Assembly (NCBI GenBank): GCA_002305915.1 | Contig: DBRJ01000065.1 | Span: forward strand, 1 to 40,191 | Source: Pelotomaculum sp. UBA1371 | GTDB taxonomy: Bacteria; Bacillota; Desulfotomaculia; Desulfotomaculales; Pelotomaculaceae | Length of the DNA: 40,191 nucleotides | Direction of reading: 5' to 3' | In this document: positions 24,235-33,262 of the stretch, one piece after another | Position numbering within the stretch: position 1 is the first letter of the stretch | Layout: every line of letters starts with the position of its first letter | Translations under genes and position numbers: made by a program | The notes under the pieces: model-generated | Seen by the model: the letters and a program-made list of their open reading frames with translations, nothing else | Told to the model about the DNA's origin: nothing | Databases searched by the model: none

Positions 24235-25146
24235 TTACGAAAACAGAGCTTCTACAAATTCCTCAACGTCAAAGGGCCTCAGATCATCTATACCCTCTCC
24301 GATACCGATTAACTTGACCGGTATATTCAGGGCATGTTTAACCCCCAGCACCACCCCTCCCTTGGCGCTGCCATCCAGTTTTGTCAGAACTATACCGGTT
24401 ACACCCACAGCTTCGCCAAACAGTTTGGCCTGATTGACCGCATTCTGGCCGGTTGTTGCGTCCAGAACCAGAAGAACCTCGTGAGGCGCTCCGGGCATGG
24501 CCCGGTCCAAAACCCGGCCGATTTTTTTCAGCTCTTCCATAAGGTTGCTTTTTGTATGCAGCCTGCCTGCGGTATCGATAATCAAGAGGTCCGCCCCCCG
24601 CGCCTTTGCCGCCTGCAGGGAATCATAAGCAACTGCGGCAGGGTCGGAACCTTCCCGGTGCTTGATCAGGTCCACATTCACCCGTTCCGCCCAGACTTCC
24701 AACTGATCTATCGCTGCCGCCCGGAATGTATCCGCAGCACCTAAAAGTACTCTTTTACCATCCATCTTGTAAAGATGAGCCATCTTTCCGATGGTGGTCG
24801 TTTTACCAACTCCATTCACGCCTACCACCAAAACAACCGTTGGGGACTGCCAGTATACATTAATGGTCATGTTGCCCGTGCCCAGCAACTCCCTGATCTG
24901 TTCTTTAAGAACGGGTTTGATTCCAGCGGCATCCTCGATCCGTCTCTCCTTCACAATGCGCCGGACGTTTTCAACCAGTTCCATGGCCGTGGCAACTCCT
25001 ACATCGGCCTGTACCAAAATTTCCTCGAGTTCCTCGTAAACATCCTCGTCAATTTCTTTGCGCCGGTGAACCAGGGTATCAATTTTTTCAACAAAACCCT
25101 GACGGGTTTTAGCCAGGCTGTCCTTTAAACGATTAAAAAAACCCAT
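24235..25146 (-). CDS. ftsY: Signal recognition particle receptor FtsY
   Basis: The 303-residue NG-domain form without the long acidic A domain of E. coli. Seen: GVNGVGKTTTIGKMAHL (P-loop), DTAGRLHTKSNLMEEL, TKLDGSAKGG and the membrane-facing C-terminus. It docks Ffh-ribosome complexes at the membrane. GGAGG lies twelve bases before the ATG. It follows rnc after 50 bases; in Bacillus the smc gene stands between them. Confidence 0.97.
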   Translation of the reverse strand: MGFFNRLKDSLAKTRQGFVEKIDTLVHRRKEIDEDVYEELEEILVQADVGVATAMELVENVRRIVKERRIEDAAGIKPVLKEQIRELLGTGNMTINVYWQSPTVVLVVGVNGVGKTTTIGKMAHLYKMDGKRVLLGAADTFRAAAIDQLEVWAERVNVDLIKHREGSDPAAVAYDSLQAAKARGADLLIIDTAGRLHTKSNLMEELKKIGRVLDRAMPGAPHEVLLVLDATTGQNAVNQAKLFGEAVGVTGIVLTKLDGSAKGGVVLGVKHALNIPVKLIGIGEGIDDLRPFDVEEFVEALFS

Positions 25147-25196
25147 GGGTTAATGCAACCTCCACAATAAGTTTGATAATGATGCCGGAGAAAGTT

Positions 25197-25913
25197 CTAA
25201 GGATTTTTCTTCTGCATGTTCTGCTTTAACAGGGCAGATTTGGCGGCCTGCTGTTCAGCGTCCTTCTTGGAACGGCCTGTACCGCTGCCCGCCAGCTTGC
25301 CTCTGTAGAGTACACCTGCTGTAAAAGTCTTGTGGTGATCGGGTCCTTCTTCCTTCAGGATAACATACTGGACCTGCTCACCATCATGTTGTTGGACAAA
25401 TTCCTGCAACTCAGTCTTATAGTCGCGCTCCAGGCGCCCTTCCAGGACATCCCTGAGCACGGGGGTAAGGAATTGAACTGCCAGCTCACCGGCCTTGCCC
25501 AAACCCTGATCCAGATAGACCGCTCCCAGCAGGGCTTCAAAGGCATCGGCGAGAATGGAGGGCCGTTCCCTCCCCCCGGAACGTTCCTCACCTTTACCCA
25601 TCAGCAGGCATAAACCAAGCCCCAGTTCCCTGGCTGCCCTTGCCAGAGAGGCCTCACATACCACAGAGGCTCTAAGTTTGGTCAAACTTCCTTCATCAAG
25701 ACCGGGATGGTTGCGGTACAGGTAATCACTGATCACCAGTTCCAAAACTGCATCTCCCAGGAATTCAAGACGTTGATTGTTTTCTAAACCGTTCTGGCGG
25801 CTTTCATAGGTGAATGAACTATGAGTCAAGGCCTGTTCCAGAAGCTCCTCGTCAACCCAGTCCAATTTCAGCCTTTTCTTAAAGAGGGCCAGACATTCCT
25901 TTCTCTTTGCCAA
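25197..25913 (-). CDS. rnc: Ribonuclease III
   Basis: Double-strand-specific endoribonuclease for rRNA precursors and many mRNAs. 238 residues: RNase III domain with the signature NNQRLEFLGDAVLELV (about 44-59) and a second acidic site at ILADAFEALLGAVYLDQG, then a double-stranded-RNA-binding domain (about 160-230, DYKTELQEFVQQ to SKKDAEQQAAKSALL). Start TTG at 25913 with AGGTGA upstream. It lies between fabF and ftsY. Confidence 0.96.
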   Translation of the reverse strand: MAKRKECLALFKKRLKLDWVDEELLEQALTHSSFTYESRQNGLENNQRLEFLGDAVLELVISDYLYRNHPGLDEGSLTKLRASVVCEASLARAARELGLGLCLLMGKGEERSGGRERPSILADAFEALLGAVYLDQGLGKAGELAVQFLTPVLRDVLEGRLERDYKTELQEFVQQHDGEQVQYVILKEEGPDHHKTFTAGVLYRGKLAGSGTGRSKKDAEQQAAKSALLKQNMQKKNP

Positions 25914-26000
25914 TAGAAATCACCTGATTATAAGATTACCCCTAAACTGCCCTTATGTGAACAAACCGTGCCACCCATAGGCCATTTTAACCTTTGCCTT

Positions 26001-27236
26001 TTAGAAATTTTTAATGGCAAGGGTGGCATTATGCCCGCCAAAGCCAAATGAATTGGTCAGGGCTACCTTTATTTCGGCCTTTCGGGCAGTATTCGGTACA
26101 AAGTCCAAATCACATTCCGGATCGGGTTGCTCCAGATTTATTGTGGGAGGAATAATTCCGTTGTAGATGGCCAGAACACAGGCCATTGCCTCCAACCCCC
26201 CGGCCGCGCCCAGCAGGTGGCCGGTCATGGATTTGGTTGAACTAACCGCAAGTTTGTAGGCATGTTTTCCAAAAACAGATTTAATAGCTTTGACCTCCGC
26301 GATGTCTCCCGGCGGTGTGGATGTGGCGTGGGCATTGATATAGTCCACAGCTTCAGCTTCGATACCTGCGTCCGCAATAGCCGCCCTCATGGAATTTGCC
26401 GCGCCGCCGCCCTCCGGGTCGGGGGCAGTGATATGATAGGCGTCACAGGAACTGCCGTAGCCTGCTAACTCGGCGTAAATTCTGGCCCCCCTGGCCAGAG
26501 CATGTTCAAGAGTCTCCAGCACCAGGATCGCAGAACCTTCAGCCACTACAAAACCGTCCCGGCTGCTGTCAAAAGGCCTGCTGGCCCTTTTGGGTTCTTC
26601 GTTGCGGGTGGACATGGCCTTCATGGAACAGAACCCGGCCATGGCCAGGGGTGTGATTGGCGCTTCTGTTCCGCCGGTAATCATAACATCGGCATGTCCC
26701 CACTGGAGCATCTTAAAAGCGTCACCAATGGCGTTGCTGCTGGAGGCACAGGCCGTTACACTGGTAATATTCGGCCCCCGCAGGCGAAAATTGATGGCTA
26801 TCTGCCCCGCGCCCATATTTGCTATCATCATGGGTACGAAAAAAGGGCTGACCCGCCCCGGACCCCGCCCGGCCAGGACCCCGGCCTGTTCTTCAAGGGT
26901 CTCGATACCGCCGATGCCCGAACCGAGAATAACACCAATTCTGTCCCTGTCTGCGGATTCCAGATCCAGCGCCGCGTCCTCTATGGCCATACCGGCAGCA
27001 GCCACCGCAAATTGAGTGAAGCGATCCATGCGGCGGGCCTCTTTCCTGTCAATATACCCGGACGGCTCAAAATCAATAACTTCCCCTGCAATCTTCGTCT
27101 TAAAATCAGTAGTGTCAAACCTTGTTACAGATCGTATCCCCGAAATTCCGCCGGTCAACGAAGACCAGAACCTTTCCAATCCCGTCCCTACCGGAGATAT
27201 TACACCAAGGCCGGTAATGACAACCCGTTTCTGCAA
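26001..27236 (-). CDS. fabF: 3-oxoacyl-ACP synthase II
   Basis: Elongating beta-ketoacyl-ACP synthase, 411 residues, with the Cys-His-His triad: Cys in TACASSSNAIGDAF (about 164), His in HATSTPPGD (about 304) and His in STKSMTGHLLGAAGG (about 341). Begins QKRVVITGLGVISPVG after a TTG at 27236 with GGGAGG upstream. It is separated from acpP by an intrinsic terminator, so its level is partly independent of the fapR operon. Confidence 0.97.
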   Translation of the reverse strand: MQKRVVITGLGVISPVGTGLERFWSSLTGGISGIRSVTRFDTTDFKTKIAGEVIDFEPSGYIDRKEARRMDRFTQFAVAAAGMAIEDAALDLESADRDRIGVILGSGIGGIETLEEQAGVLAGRGPGRVSPFFVPMMIANMGAGQIAINFRLRGPNITSVTACASSSNAIGDAFKMLQWGHADVMITGGTEAPITPLAMAGFCSMKAMSTRNEEPKRASRPFDSSRDGFVVAEGSAILVLETLEHALARGARIYAELAGYGSSCDAYHITAPDPEGGGAANSMRAAIADAGIEAEAVDYINAHATSTPPGDIAEVKAIKSVFGKHAYKLAVSSTKSMTGHLLGAAGGLEAMACVLAIYNGIIPPTINLEQPDPECDLDFVPNTARKAEIKVALTNSFGFGGHNATLAIKNF

Positions 27237-27252
27237 TCGTATTCCTCCCTCT

Positions 27253-27284
27253 TCAAAAAAGTCCCGTGGTTTCCCCCGGGACTT
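27253..27284 (-). terminator. Intrinsic terminator between acpP and fabF
   Basis: On the minus strand AAGTCCCG, a 10-base loop and CGGGACTT are followed by six T's (stem 27259-27266 with 27277-27284). It is inside what is otherwise a continuous fab operon, and would leave acpP abundant and fabF dependent on readthrough. Confidence 0.85.
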
Positions 27285-27304
27285 GAACCCTATCTGACGA
27301 AATG

Positions 27305-27535
27305 CTATTGATGCTCCTGGATATACTTGACGGCTTCACCCACCGTGCGGATTTTTTCCGCATCTTCGTCAGGAATCTCCAGGTCGAACTCTTCTTCTAA
27401 AGCCATTACAAGTTCAACAATATCTAAAGAATCGGCCCCAAGATCATCCACAAAGGACGCCTCCATCTTGATATCTTCTTCCTCTACCCCCAATTGCTCA
27501 ATAATAATCGATTTTACCTTATCAATAATTGCCAT
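27305..27535 (-). CDS. acpP: Acyl carrier protein
   Basis: A 76-residue acidic helical protein with the phosphopantetheine site DDLGADSLDIVELVMALEE (Ser about 36). It carries growing acyl chains for the fab enzymes and PlsX. Usual length. It is followed by a strong hairpin terminator. Confidence 0.98.
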   Translation of the reverse strand: MAIIDKVKSIIIEQLGVEEEDIKMEASFVDDLGADSLDIVELVMALEEEFDLEIPDEDAEKIRTVGEAVKYIQEHQ

Positions 27536-27575
27536 AACTTAAAATCACCCCCTTCCGGTCTACTGCAAATCCTTT

Positions 27576-28322
27576 TCATATACAAGTCATTCCGCCATCT
27601 ACTGTTATGGTTTGTCCCGTAATATAAGCTGCGGCATCCGAAGCTAAAAACGCCACCAGTTCCGCAATTTCCTCGGGGCCGCCAAATCTCCTTAACGGTA
27701 TCTGTGCCAGCATTTTTTCTTTGATGTCTTCCGGCAACCCTGCTGTCATCTCTGTGGTAATAAAGCCGGGCGCCACTGCGTTCACGGTGATGTTTCTGGA
27801 ACCCAGTTCCTTTGCCAGGGCTTTGGTCAGGCCCAGCAAACCGGCCTTGGAGGCGCAGTAATTAACCTGGCCGTTATTTCCGATTATGCCTGAAACAGAA
27901 CTGATGTTTATAATTCTGCCGTACTGGTTTTTGAGCATACCCCGCGCCGCTGCCCTGGCACAATTAAAAGCGCCTTTCAGATTAATCCCCAGCACGGTTT
28001 CCCAGTCCTCATCCTTTAATCTCAAAATTAGATTATCACGGATGACCCCGGCGTTGTTGACCAGGATATCCACACGCCCGAATTGGGTCTGGGCTTCCTT
28101 AACCAGCCCGGCGGCTTCACCGGAATCGGAAACATCGGCCTTGCAGGCGATAGCCCGGCCACCCCGGCTCCGGATGCTGTCCACCACATCTGCAGCCGCA
28201 CCGGCGCTGGCGGCATAATTAACAACCACGGCTGCGCCTTTTTGAGCCAGGGTCAGGGCGATAGCCCGCCCAATCCCCCGGGAGCCTCCAGTAATTATGG
28301 CAACTCTGTCGCTAAGAACCAT
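27576..28322 (-). CDS. fabG: 3-oxoacyl-ACP reductase
   Basis: NADPH-dependent SDR enzyme of 248 residues. TGGSRGIGRA (cofactor loop), NNAG, the catalytic Ser in NISSVSG and Tyr/Lys in NYCASKAG are all present. I place the start at the ATG at 28322, one base after the fabD stop and with GGAGG nine bases upstream; the frame is open 19 codons further up within fabD. Confidence 0.97.
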   Translation of the reverse strand: MVLSDRVAIITGGSRGIGRAIALTLAQKGAAVVVNYAASAGAAADVVDSIRSRGGRAIACKADVSDSGEAAGLVKEAQTQFGRVDILVNNAGVIRDNLILRLKDEDWETVLGINLKGAFNCARAAARGMLKNQYGRIINISSVSGIIGNNGQVNYCASKAGLLGLTKALAKELGSRNITVNAVAPGFITTEMTAGLPEDIKEKMLAQIPLRRFGGPEEIAELVAFLASDAAAYITGQTITVDGGMTCI

Positions 28323-28323
28323 T

Positions 28324-29265
28324 TTAGCTAACCTCCCCCTGAAGTGCAAGGACTTTTTCCAGGGACGCCTGGTCTTCAATATTGCATATTTTAACTTCCC
28401 GGCTGATTTTTTTAATTAAACCGCTTAAGACCTTGCCCGGACCGATCTCAATAAACGTGTTAACACCATCCGAAATCAAGCGGCGGATGCTTTCTTCCCA
28501 GCGAACGGGACTATAGACCTGCTTGATTAAAGATTCCCTGACTTCAGAGCCGGTCCGGACATAATCTGCCGAAACATTGGCCACCACTTTAACTTGCGGA
28601 TCATTAATCACGATCCCCGCCAGGTCCCCGGCCAGCTTTTCCCCGGCCGGCACCATCAGGCGGGAATGAAAGGGGGCGCTCACAGACAGCGGGACAAACC
28701 GCTTCGCCCCTGCTTCTTTGGCCAGAACCTGAGCGGCCTTAAGGCCTGCCAGATCCCCGGCCACAACCACCTGACCGGGACAGTTTAAATTAACGGCTTC
28801 CACTACTCCTTCAGCCGAAGCCCGCCGGCATACTTCCACCGCCTCAGCTCCGGAAAGGCCCATCACTGCTGCCATACCGCCTGTTCCCAGGGGCACCGCC
28901 TCCTGCATATACTGTCCCCTCTTCCGGACCAGGCGGACGGCATCCTCAAAGGAGAGGGAGCCGGCTGCCACCAGGGCGGTGTATTCACCAAGGCTGTGAC
29001 CCGCCAGGGCGGAGGGAACCGGCGCCCCGGCCCGCCTGAACACCTCCAGGCAGGCAATACTGGTAGTTAAAACCGCCGGCTGGGTGTTGGCTGTTTTATT
29101 TAATTCTTCTTCCGGACCTTCAAAACAAAGGTCTGTAAGACTGAAACCAAGGGCATCATCCGCTCTTTTAAAAATTTGCGCGGCTTCAGCGAAAGTCAGG
29201 AAAAAATCCAGGCCCATTCCTGTATACTGGGAACCCTGTCCTGGAAAAACATATGCTATGCTCAT
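28324..29265 (-). CDS. fabD: Malonyl-CoA:ACP transacylase
   Basis: Transfers malonyl from CoA to ACP. 313 residues: FPGQGSQYTGMG, active Ser in AGHSLGEYTALVAAG (about 92), the Arg-containing KRGQYMQEAV, and His in SAPFHSRLM (about 201). It starts two bases after the fabK stop and ends one base before fabG, so the three are tightly coupled. Confidence 0.97.
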   Translation of the reverse strand: MSIAYVFPGQGSQYTGMGLDFFLTFAEAAQIFKRADDALGFSLTDLCFEGPEEELNKTANTQPAVLTTSIACLEVFRRAGAPVPSALAGHSLGEYTALVAAGSLSFEDAVRLVRKRGQYMQEAVPLGTGGMAAVMGLSGAEAVEVCRRASAEGVVEAVNLNCPGQVVVAGDLAGLKAAQVLAKEAGAKRFVPLSVSAPFHSRLMVPAGEKLAGDLAGIVINDPQVKVVANVSADYVRTGSEVRESLIKQVYSPVRWEESIRRLISDGVNTFIEIGPGKVLSGLIKKISREVKICNIEDQASLEKVLALQGEVS

Positions 29266-29267
29266 AA

Positions 29268-30212
29268 TTAACTGAATTGACCCTCCAAAAGGCGGATTAC
29301 CTCACCTGCGCTGCCGGCAATATCATTAATGATATCCCGGACAGGCTGAACCTGTTTAACCATGGCGCAAATCTGGCCGGCCATAATAGTGCCGTTTTCC
29401 ACATCACCTTCAACCATGGCCAACCTGAGGCTTCCAACCCCTAATTTTTCGATTTCTTCAAAAGGCGCCCCGTTTTTCTCCATTTCCTCGTATTTCCTGG
29501 TAAGTTTGTTGCGCAAAGCACGGACCGGATGACCTGCAGAAGCGCCCGTAATGGACGTATCCCGGTCTTTGGCTTTAATGACTGTTTCTTTGACCCTGTG
29601 ATGAATGGTACACTCAGCGGCACACATAAAACGTGTGCCCATCTGAACGCCAACTGCTCCCAGGGCAAGGGCAGCCACCAGGCCCCGGCCGTCAAAGATG
29701 CCGCCGGCCGCAATCACCGGAATATCAACTGCGTCCACCACCTGGGGCACCAGAGCCATGGTGGTCAACTCCCCGATATGTCCGCCGGATTCCATCCCTT
29801 CGGCAATCAGGGCGTCCACGCCACCCCGGGCCAACCTTCTGGCCAGCGCCACGGAAGAAACAACCGGAATAACCTTCGTACCCACCTCGCGCAGCGCAGG
29901 CACATATTTACCGGGATTTCCGGCTCCGGTTGTAACCACAGCCACAGGTTCCTCCTGGAGTATGGCCATGATTTCTTCCACATAGGGGGAACGCAGCATC
30001 ACGTTGACCCCAAAGGGCTTCCCGGTCAACTGCCTGGCCCTGGAAAGCTGCTCCCTCAACCAATCGGGATGAGCGGTGCCGGATCCGATAACGCCGAGAC
30101 CGCCCGCTTCGGAAACAGCTGCAGCCAACTCAGCGGAGGAAACCCAGGCCATGCCCCCTTGAATAATAGGATATTCTATGCCCAATAAATCACACAACAC
30201 GGTATGAATCAA
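29268..30212 (-). CDS. fabK: Enoyl-ACP reductase II (FMN)
   Basis: FMN-dependent NAD(P)H enoyl-ACP reductase of the nitronate monooxygenase fold, the triclosan-resistant alternative to FabI. 314 residues with YPIIQGGMAWVSSAELAAAVS, the glycine-rich AEGMESGGHIGE (catalytic His), IAAGGIFDGRGLVAALALGA and MGTRFMCAAECTIH. Start TTG at 30212 with a GGGGTGAAAGGG stretch upstream. Being inside the fab operon supports FabK over a nitroalkane-oxidising relative. No fabI is in the window. Confidence 0.94.
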   Translation of the reverse strand: MIHTVLCDLLGIEYPIIQGGMAWVSSAELAAAVSEAGGLGVIGSGTAHPDWLREQLSRARQLTGKPFGVNVMLRSPYVEEIMAILQEEPVAVVTTGAGNPGKYVPALREVGTKVIPVVSSVALARRLARGGVDALIAEGMESGGHIGELTTMALVPQVVDAVDIPVIAAGGIFDGRGLVAALALGAVGVQMGTRFMCAAECTIHHRVKETVIKAKDRDTSITGASAGHPVRALRNKLTRKYEEMEKNGAPFEEIEKLGVGSLRLAMVEGDVENGTIMAGQICAMVKQVQPVRDIINDIAGSAGEVIRLLEGQFS

Positions 30213-30257
30213 TACCCTTTCACCCCTTTAAGATGTTTATCAAACATGAATGGGGTA

Positions 30258-31250
30258 TCACCATCTCAACAATGCCGCTGCCCAGGTCAACCCGGCTCCG
30301 AATCCCGCCAGCACAATATTGTCTCCTTCCTTGATTCTGCCGCCGCGCAGCGCTTCTTCCAGGGCCAGGGGAATGGAGGCAGTAGAGGTGTTGCCGTAGC
30401 GGTCGACGTTGACCAGAATTTTTTCCGGAGGCAGTTCAAGCCTTCTGGCGGCTGCGTTTATGATCCGGATATTGGCCTGGTGGGGGATAAAAAAGTCCAG
30501 GTCGTTTTTACCGAGTCCCCCGGCGGAAAGTACTTCCTCAGTGACTTCCGACATAACCCTGACCGCAAATTTAAAAACTTCCCGGCCGTTCATTTGAATG
30601 TAGTGAAGTTTGTTTTCAACGGTCTCCCGGCTGGCCGGAAGCCTGGACCCCCCTGCAGGCAGCTTCAGCAACGGACCTCCGGATCCGTCAGCCCGGAGCT
30701 TAAAGTTTGTAAACCCGCTCCCTTCCCGGGCAGGGCCCAGAACAACCGCTCCGGCTGCATCCCCGAAGAGAACACAGGTACTACGATCCTCCCAGTTCAC
30801 AAATTTGGACAGGTTATCAGCGCCCACCACCAGAACATAACGGCTTGAACCTGCGGTAATAAACTGGCACCCCACCGCCAAAGCGCAAATAAACCCGGCG
30901 CAGCCGGCAGCCAGATCAAAAGCCCCGGCTTTCCCGGCTCCAATCCGGTCCTGCACCAGGCAAGCAGTGGAGGGGAAAAACATATCCGGTGTGTTGGTAG
31001 CAACAATGATCAAGTCCAGTTCCTCAGGCGCCAGGCCGGCATTGTCCAGAGCCCGGTCAGCAGCCAGGACGGCAAGATCCGAAGTAGCCTGCTCCGGTGT
31101 GGCGATATGCCTCTCGTGGATCCCACACCGGTTTAGGATCCACTCATGATTTGTATCAACCATCTCTTCCAGTTGAGCGTTAGTGAGAACCCGCTCCGGA
31201 ACATAGACCCCTATACCGGCAATACCAGCTTTAATCAATTCTCCGGGCAA
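30258..31250 (-). CDS. fabH: 3-oxoacyl-ACP synthase III
   Basis: Priming condensing enzyme, acetyl-CoA + malonyl-ACP. Seen: VDTNHEWILNRCGIHERHI, Cys in DLAAGCAGFICAL, His in FFIPHQANIRII and Asn in RYGNTSTASIP. The start is uncertain. The frame opens at an ATG at 31289 inside plsX; I prefer the TTG at 31250, with AAGGAG 12 bases upstream, giving about 330 residues and a family-like N-terminus and overlapping plsX by 20 bases. A TTG at 31238 is also possible. Confidence 0.95.
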   Translation of the reverse strand: MPGELIKAGIAGIGVYVPERVLTNAQLEEMVDTNHEWILNRCGIHERHIATPEQATSDLAVLAADRALDNAGLAPEELDLIIVATNTPDMFFPSTACLVQDRIGAGKAGAFDLAAGCAGFICALAVGCQFITAGSSRYVLVVGADNLSKFVNWEDRSTCVLFGDAAGAVVLGPAREGSGFTNFKLRADGSGGPLLKLPAGGSRLPASRETVENKLHYIQMNGREVFKFAVRVMSEVTEEVLSAGGLGKNDLDFFIPHQANIRIINAAARRLELPPEKILVNVDRYGNTSTASIPLALEEALRGGRIKEGDNIVLAGFGAGLTWAAALLRW

Positions 31251-32262
31251 GGTTAACACCAGCTCCTTTTCTCTGAACACTTCCTGCAATACTTTCCCTG
31301 ATGGATTTTACCAATCCCTTTTCCACGGACTGTCTTGCAACTCCGATGCCGTTTTTCAAGGCCCTTGACGTTGAACTGCCGTGACATATGATAGATATAC
31401 CATCAACCCCCAGTAAAGGCGCGCCGCCGTATTCCGCATAATCAACACGGCTCTTAAACATTCTCAGTGCCGGTTCAGCCATTAGCGTACCGATTTTAGC
31501 CAGCCAACTTTTAGTGATTTCTTCTCTCATCATTTTATAAAGCGCCATCGCCAACCCTTCTCCAGCTTTCAGAACAATATTTCCCACAAATCCATCACAA
31601 ACCACCACATCAACGCCCCCGCAAAAGATGTCCCTGCCCTCCACGTTGCCGATAAAATTAATATCTGCATCCGTCAAAAGCGGGAAAGCAGACAGAGTTG
31701 TCTCGTTACCCTTTGTTTTTTCTTCTCCGTTGCTCAATAAACCCACCCTGGGCTCTTCAACACCCAGGATATTCTTAGCGTAAAGATAACCCATTATGCC
31801 AAACTGTAGGAGATTGTGAGGCTTGCAGTCAGTATTTGCTCCAATATCCAGGAGTACCGTAAACCCCTTAACATTAGGCAGCACTCCAGCAATGGCCGGC
31901 CGGTCAATTCCTTTAATCCTCCCCAACCCCAGCAGCGCGGCAGCCATGGCTGCGCCGGTACTCCCCGCCGAAACCAGGGCACTGGCCTCACCCTCTTTAA
32001 CCAGCCGGGTGGCCATCACAATCGAGGAGTTTTTTTTTCGCCTGACACTGACAGCAGGCTGTTCGTTCATCTGAATCACTTCGGGGGCATGAACTATGCT
32101 GATCAAATTGTCTAAAGAATTCAAGCCCATCTCCGCGCGGATTTTTACTTCGTCTCCAACCAGGATTAAGGGCTGATTGTATTCCTTTGCGGCCAGAAGG
32201 GCGCCCTTGACAATTTCCCCGGGAGCGAAATCGCCCCCCATGGCATCCACAGCGATTTTCAC
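31231..32262 (-). CDS. plsX: Phosphate acyltransferase PlsX
   Basis: Makes acyl-phosphate from acyl-ACP for PlsY, the first step toward phosphatidic acid. 343 residues: KIAVDAMGGDFAPGEIVKGAL, SAGSTGAAMAAAL, the LLDIGANTDCKP segment, and VVCDGFVGNIVLKAGEG. The GTG start overlaps the fapR stop as GTGA, with GGAGGAGG upstream, so the pair is translationally coupled. Confidence 0.97.
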   Translation of the reverse strand: MKIAVDAMGGDFAPGEIVKGALLAAKEYNQPLILVGDEVKIRAEMGLNSLDNLISIVHAPEVIQMNEQPAVSVRRKKNSSIVMATRLVKEGEASALVSAGSTGAAMAAALLGLGRIKGIDRPAIAGVLPNVKGFTVLLDIGANTDCKPHNLLQFGIMGYLYAKNILGVEEPRVGLLSNGEEKTKGNETTLSAFPLLTDADINFIGNVEGRDIFCGGVDVVVCDGFVGNIVLKAGEGLAMALYKMMREEITKSWLAKIGTLMAEPALRMFKSRVDYAEYGGAPLLGVDGISIICHGSSTSRALKNGIGVARQSVEKGLVKSIRESIAGSVQRKGAGVNLARRID

Positions 32263-32837
32263 TGCGGTACGACCTCCTCCGGTAATGTAAAGACCAGAAA
32301 CCTGCCTAAAAAGACAATTTCGTCTTTTACTTGGGAGGTAACTTTTACCATGTATTTATTACCTTTTTTTATTTTTATAACCGCCTTCGCCCAAATTTTT
32401 TCGCCGCAATAGACCGGCCGCTTGAAGCTCACCCTGGCCAGCCCGGTAACGACAGCCTCGGCATCAATGATGGCAACGGCCAATGAGTTAGCCTGGGCAA
32501 AGAGATGGTGCCCCCTGACAATTTTTGTCTTGCGAAGTGTCATTTCCTGTGTCACCGGTAGGAGCGAAATTCCCGAAGCACCCACTTTCAGATCTACAAG
32601 CTCTCCCACCAGCTCTCCCCCTGTCATTGACTTCAACTGCGGCGCTTTACTCCTGGCCACGTTTTTAAGCCTTTCCCTCAGTTCAGGGATTTTCAGATCC
32701 AGCCTGTCGAGCCGGATGGTCTGAATGCTCACCCTAAGAATCTTAGAAAGATCAACATCCGTCAAAAAAGGGTCTCTTTCCAGATACCGGGCCAACTGAC
32801 GCTGCCTTTCAATTTTACTTAAGCTTTCCCTGGACAA
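32259..32837 (-). CDS. fapR: Fatty acid biosynthesis repressor FapR
   Basis: Malonyl-CoA-responsive repressor of fatty acid and phospholipid genes. Helix-turn-helix at about 22-45 (LSKILRVSIQTIRLDRLDL), linker, then a hot-dog ligand domain with GHHLFAQANSLAVAIIDAE, the malonyl-CoA site core. I choose the TTG at 32837 because GAGGGTGAG is spaced eight bases before it, giving 192 residues, close to Bacillus FapR (188). The ATG at 32858 and longer starts lie close to or inside the operator/promoter. It heads the plsX-fab operon and is probably autoregulated through the operator at 32873-32889. Confidence 0.96.
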   Translation of the reverse strand: MSRESLSKIERQRQLARYLERDPFLTDVDLSKILRVSIQTIRLDRLDLKIPELRERLKNVARSKAPQLKSMTGGELVGELVDLKVGASGISLLPVTQEMTLRKTKIVRGHHLFAQANSLAVAIIDAEAVVTGLARVSFKRPVYCGEKIWAKAVIKIKKGNKYMVKVTSQVKDEIVFLGRFLVFTLPEEVVPQ

Positions 32838-32872
32838 GCTCTCACCCTCAAAACACATAATCTGGTAATTAA

Positions 32873-32889
32873 TTAGTACCAGGTGCCAA
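32873..32889 (-). promoter_or_regulatory. FapR operator
   Basis: On the minus strand TTGGCACCTGGTACTAA matches the FapR consensus TTAGTACCTGGTACTAA (as I recall it from Bacillus) at 15 of 17 positions. It begins four bases downstream of the -10 box and covers the expected transcription start, an ideal site for repression. Confidence 0.85.
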
Positions 32890-32893
32890 GAAT

Positions 32894-32922
32894 AGTATAA
32901 TGTACCTGTAATCAATTTGCAA
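32894..32922 (-). promoter_or_regulatory. Sigma-A promoter for fapR-plsX-fab
   Basis: On the minus strand TTGCAA (32917-32922, 4/6), a 17-base spacer and TATACT (32894-32899, 5/6). The predicted start lies within the FapR operator. Confidence 0.8.
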
Positions 32923-32930
32923 GTAAATAG

Positions 32931-32969
32931 AAAAAAATAAGCCCCCGGAATAGCATCTGGAAGCTTATT
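32931..32969 (-). terminator. Intrinsic terminator after rpmF
   Basis: An 11-bp stem on the minus strand, AATAAGCTTCC with GGGGGCTTATT (two G-U pairs in RNA), a 12-base loop and a run of T's. It closes the yceD-rpmF unit directly ahead of the fapR promoter, insulating the two. Confidence 0.88.
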
Positions 32970-32991
32970 TAATAATTCACAAATATTTGAC

Positions 32992-33171
32992 TTATTTTGC
33001 GGCTCTTACTTCCCTGGCTTTATAATACCCGCACTCCGGACACAGGTGATGAGGCCTGACCAGGGCGCGGCACTGCGGGCAATGAACCAGGTCCGGCGCG
33101 TCGAGCTTCATATTGACCGCCCTCCGCTGCCTTCCACGTTGTTTGGATGCTTTCCTTTTGGGTACTCCCAT
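32992..33171 (-). CDS. rpmF: Large ribosomal subunit protein bL32
   Basis: A 59-residue bL32 beginning MGVPKRKASKQRGRQRRA, with a zinc ribbon CPQC...CPEC. The ATG at 33171 has a perfect AAGGAGG seven bases upstream; the frame is open to 33243 but those codons are not bL32-like. The retained four cysteines mark the zinc-dependent (C+) form. Confidence 0.97.
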   Translation of the reverse strand: MGVPKRKASKQRGRQRRAVNMKLDAPDLVHCPQCRALVRPHHLCPECGYYKAREVRAAK

Positions 33172-33262
33172 AATTACACCTCCTTCGGACTTGAAGTAAG
33201 ATGACTGGAGGTTAATCTTCGTAAAATAACTCCATTTATTCAAGCGCCGGCCGGTGAGCAGC

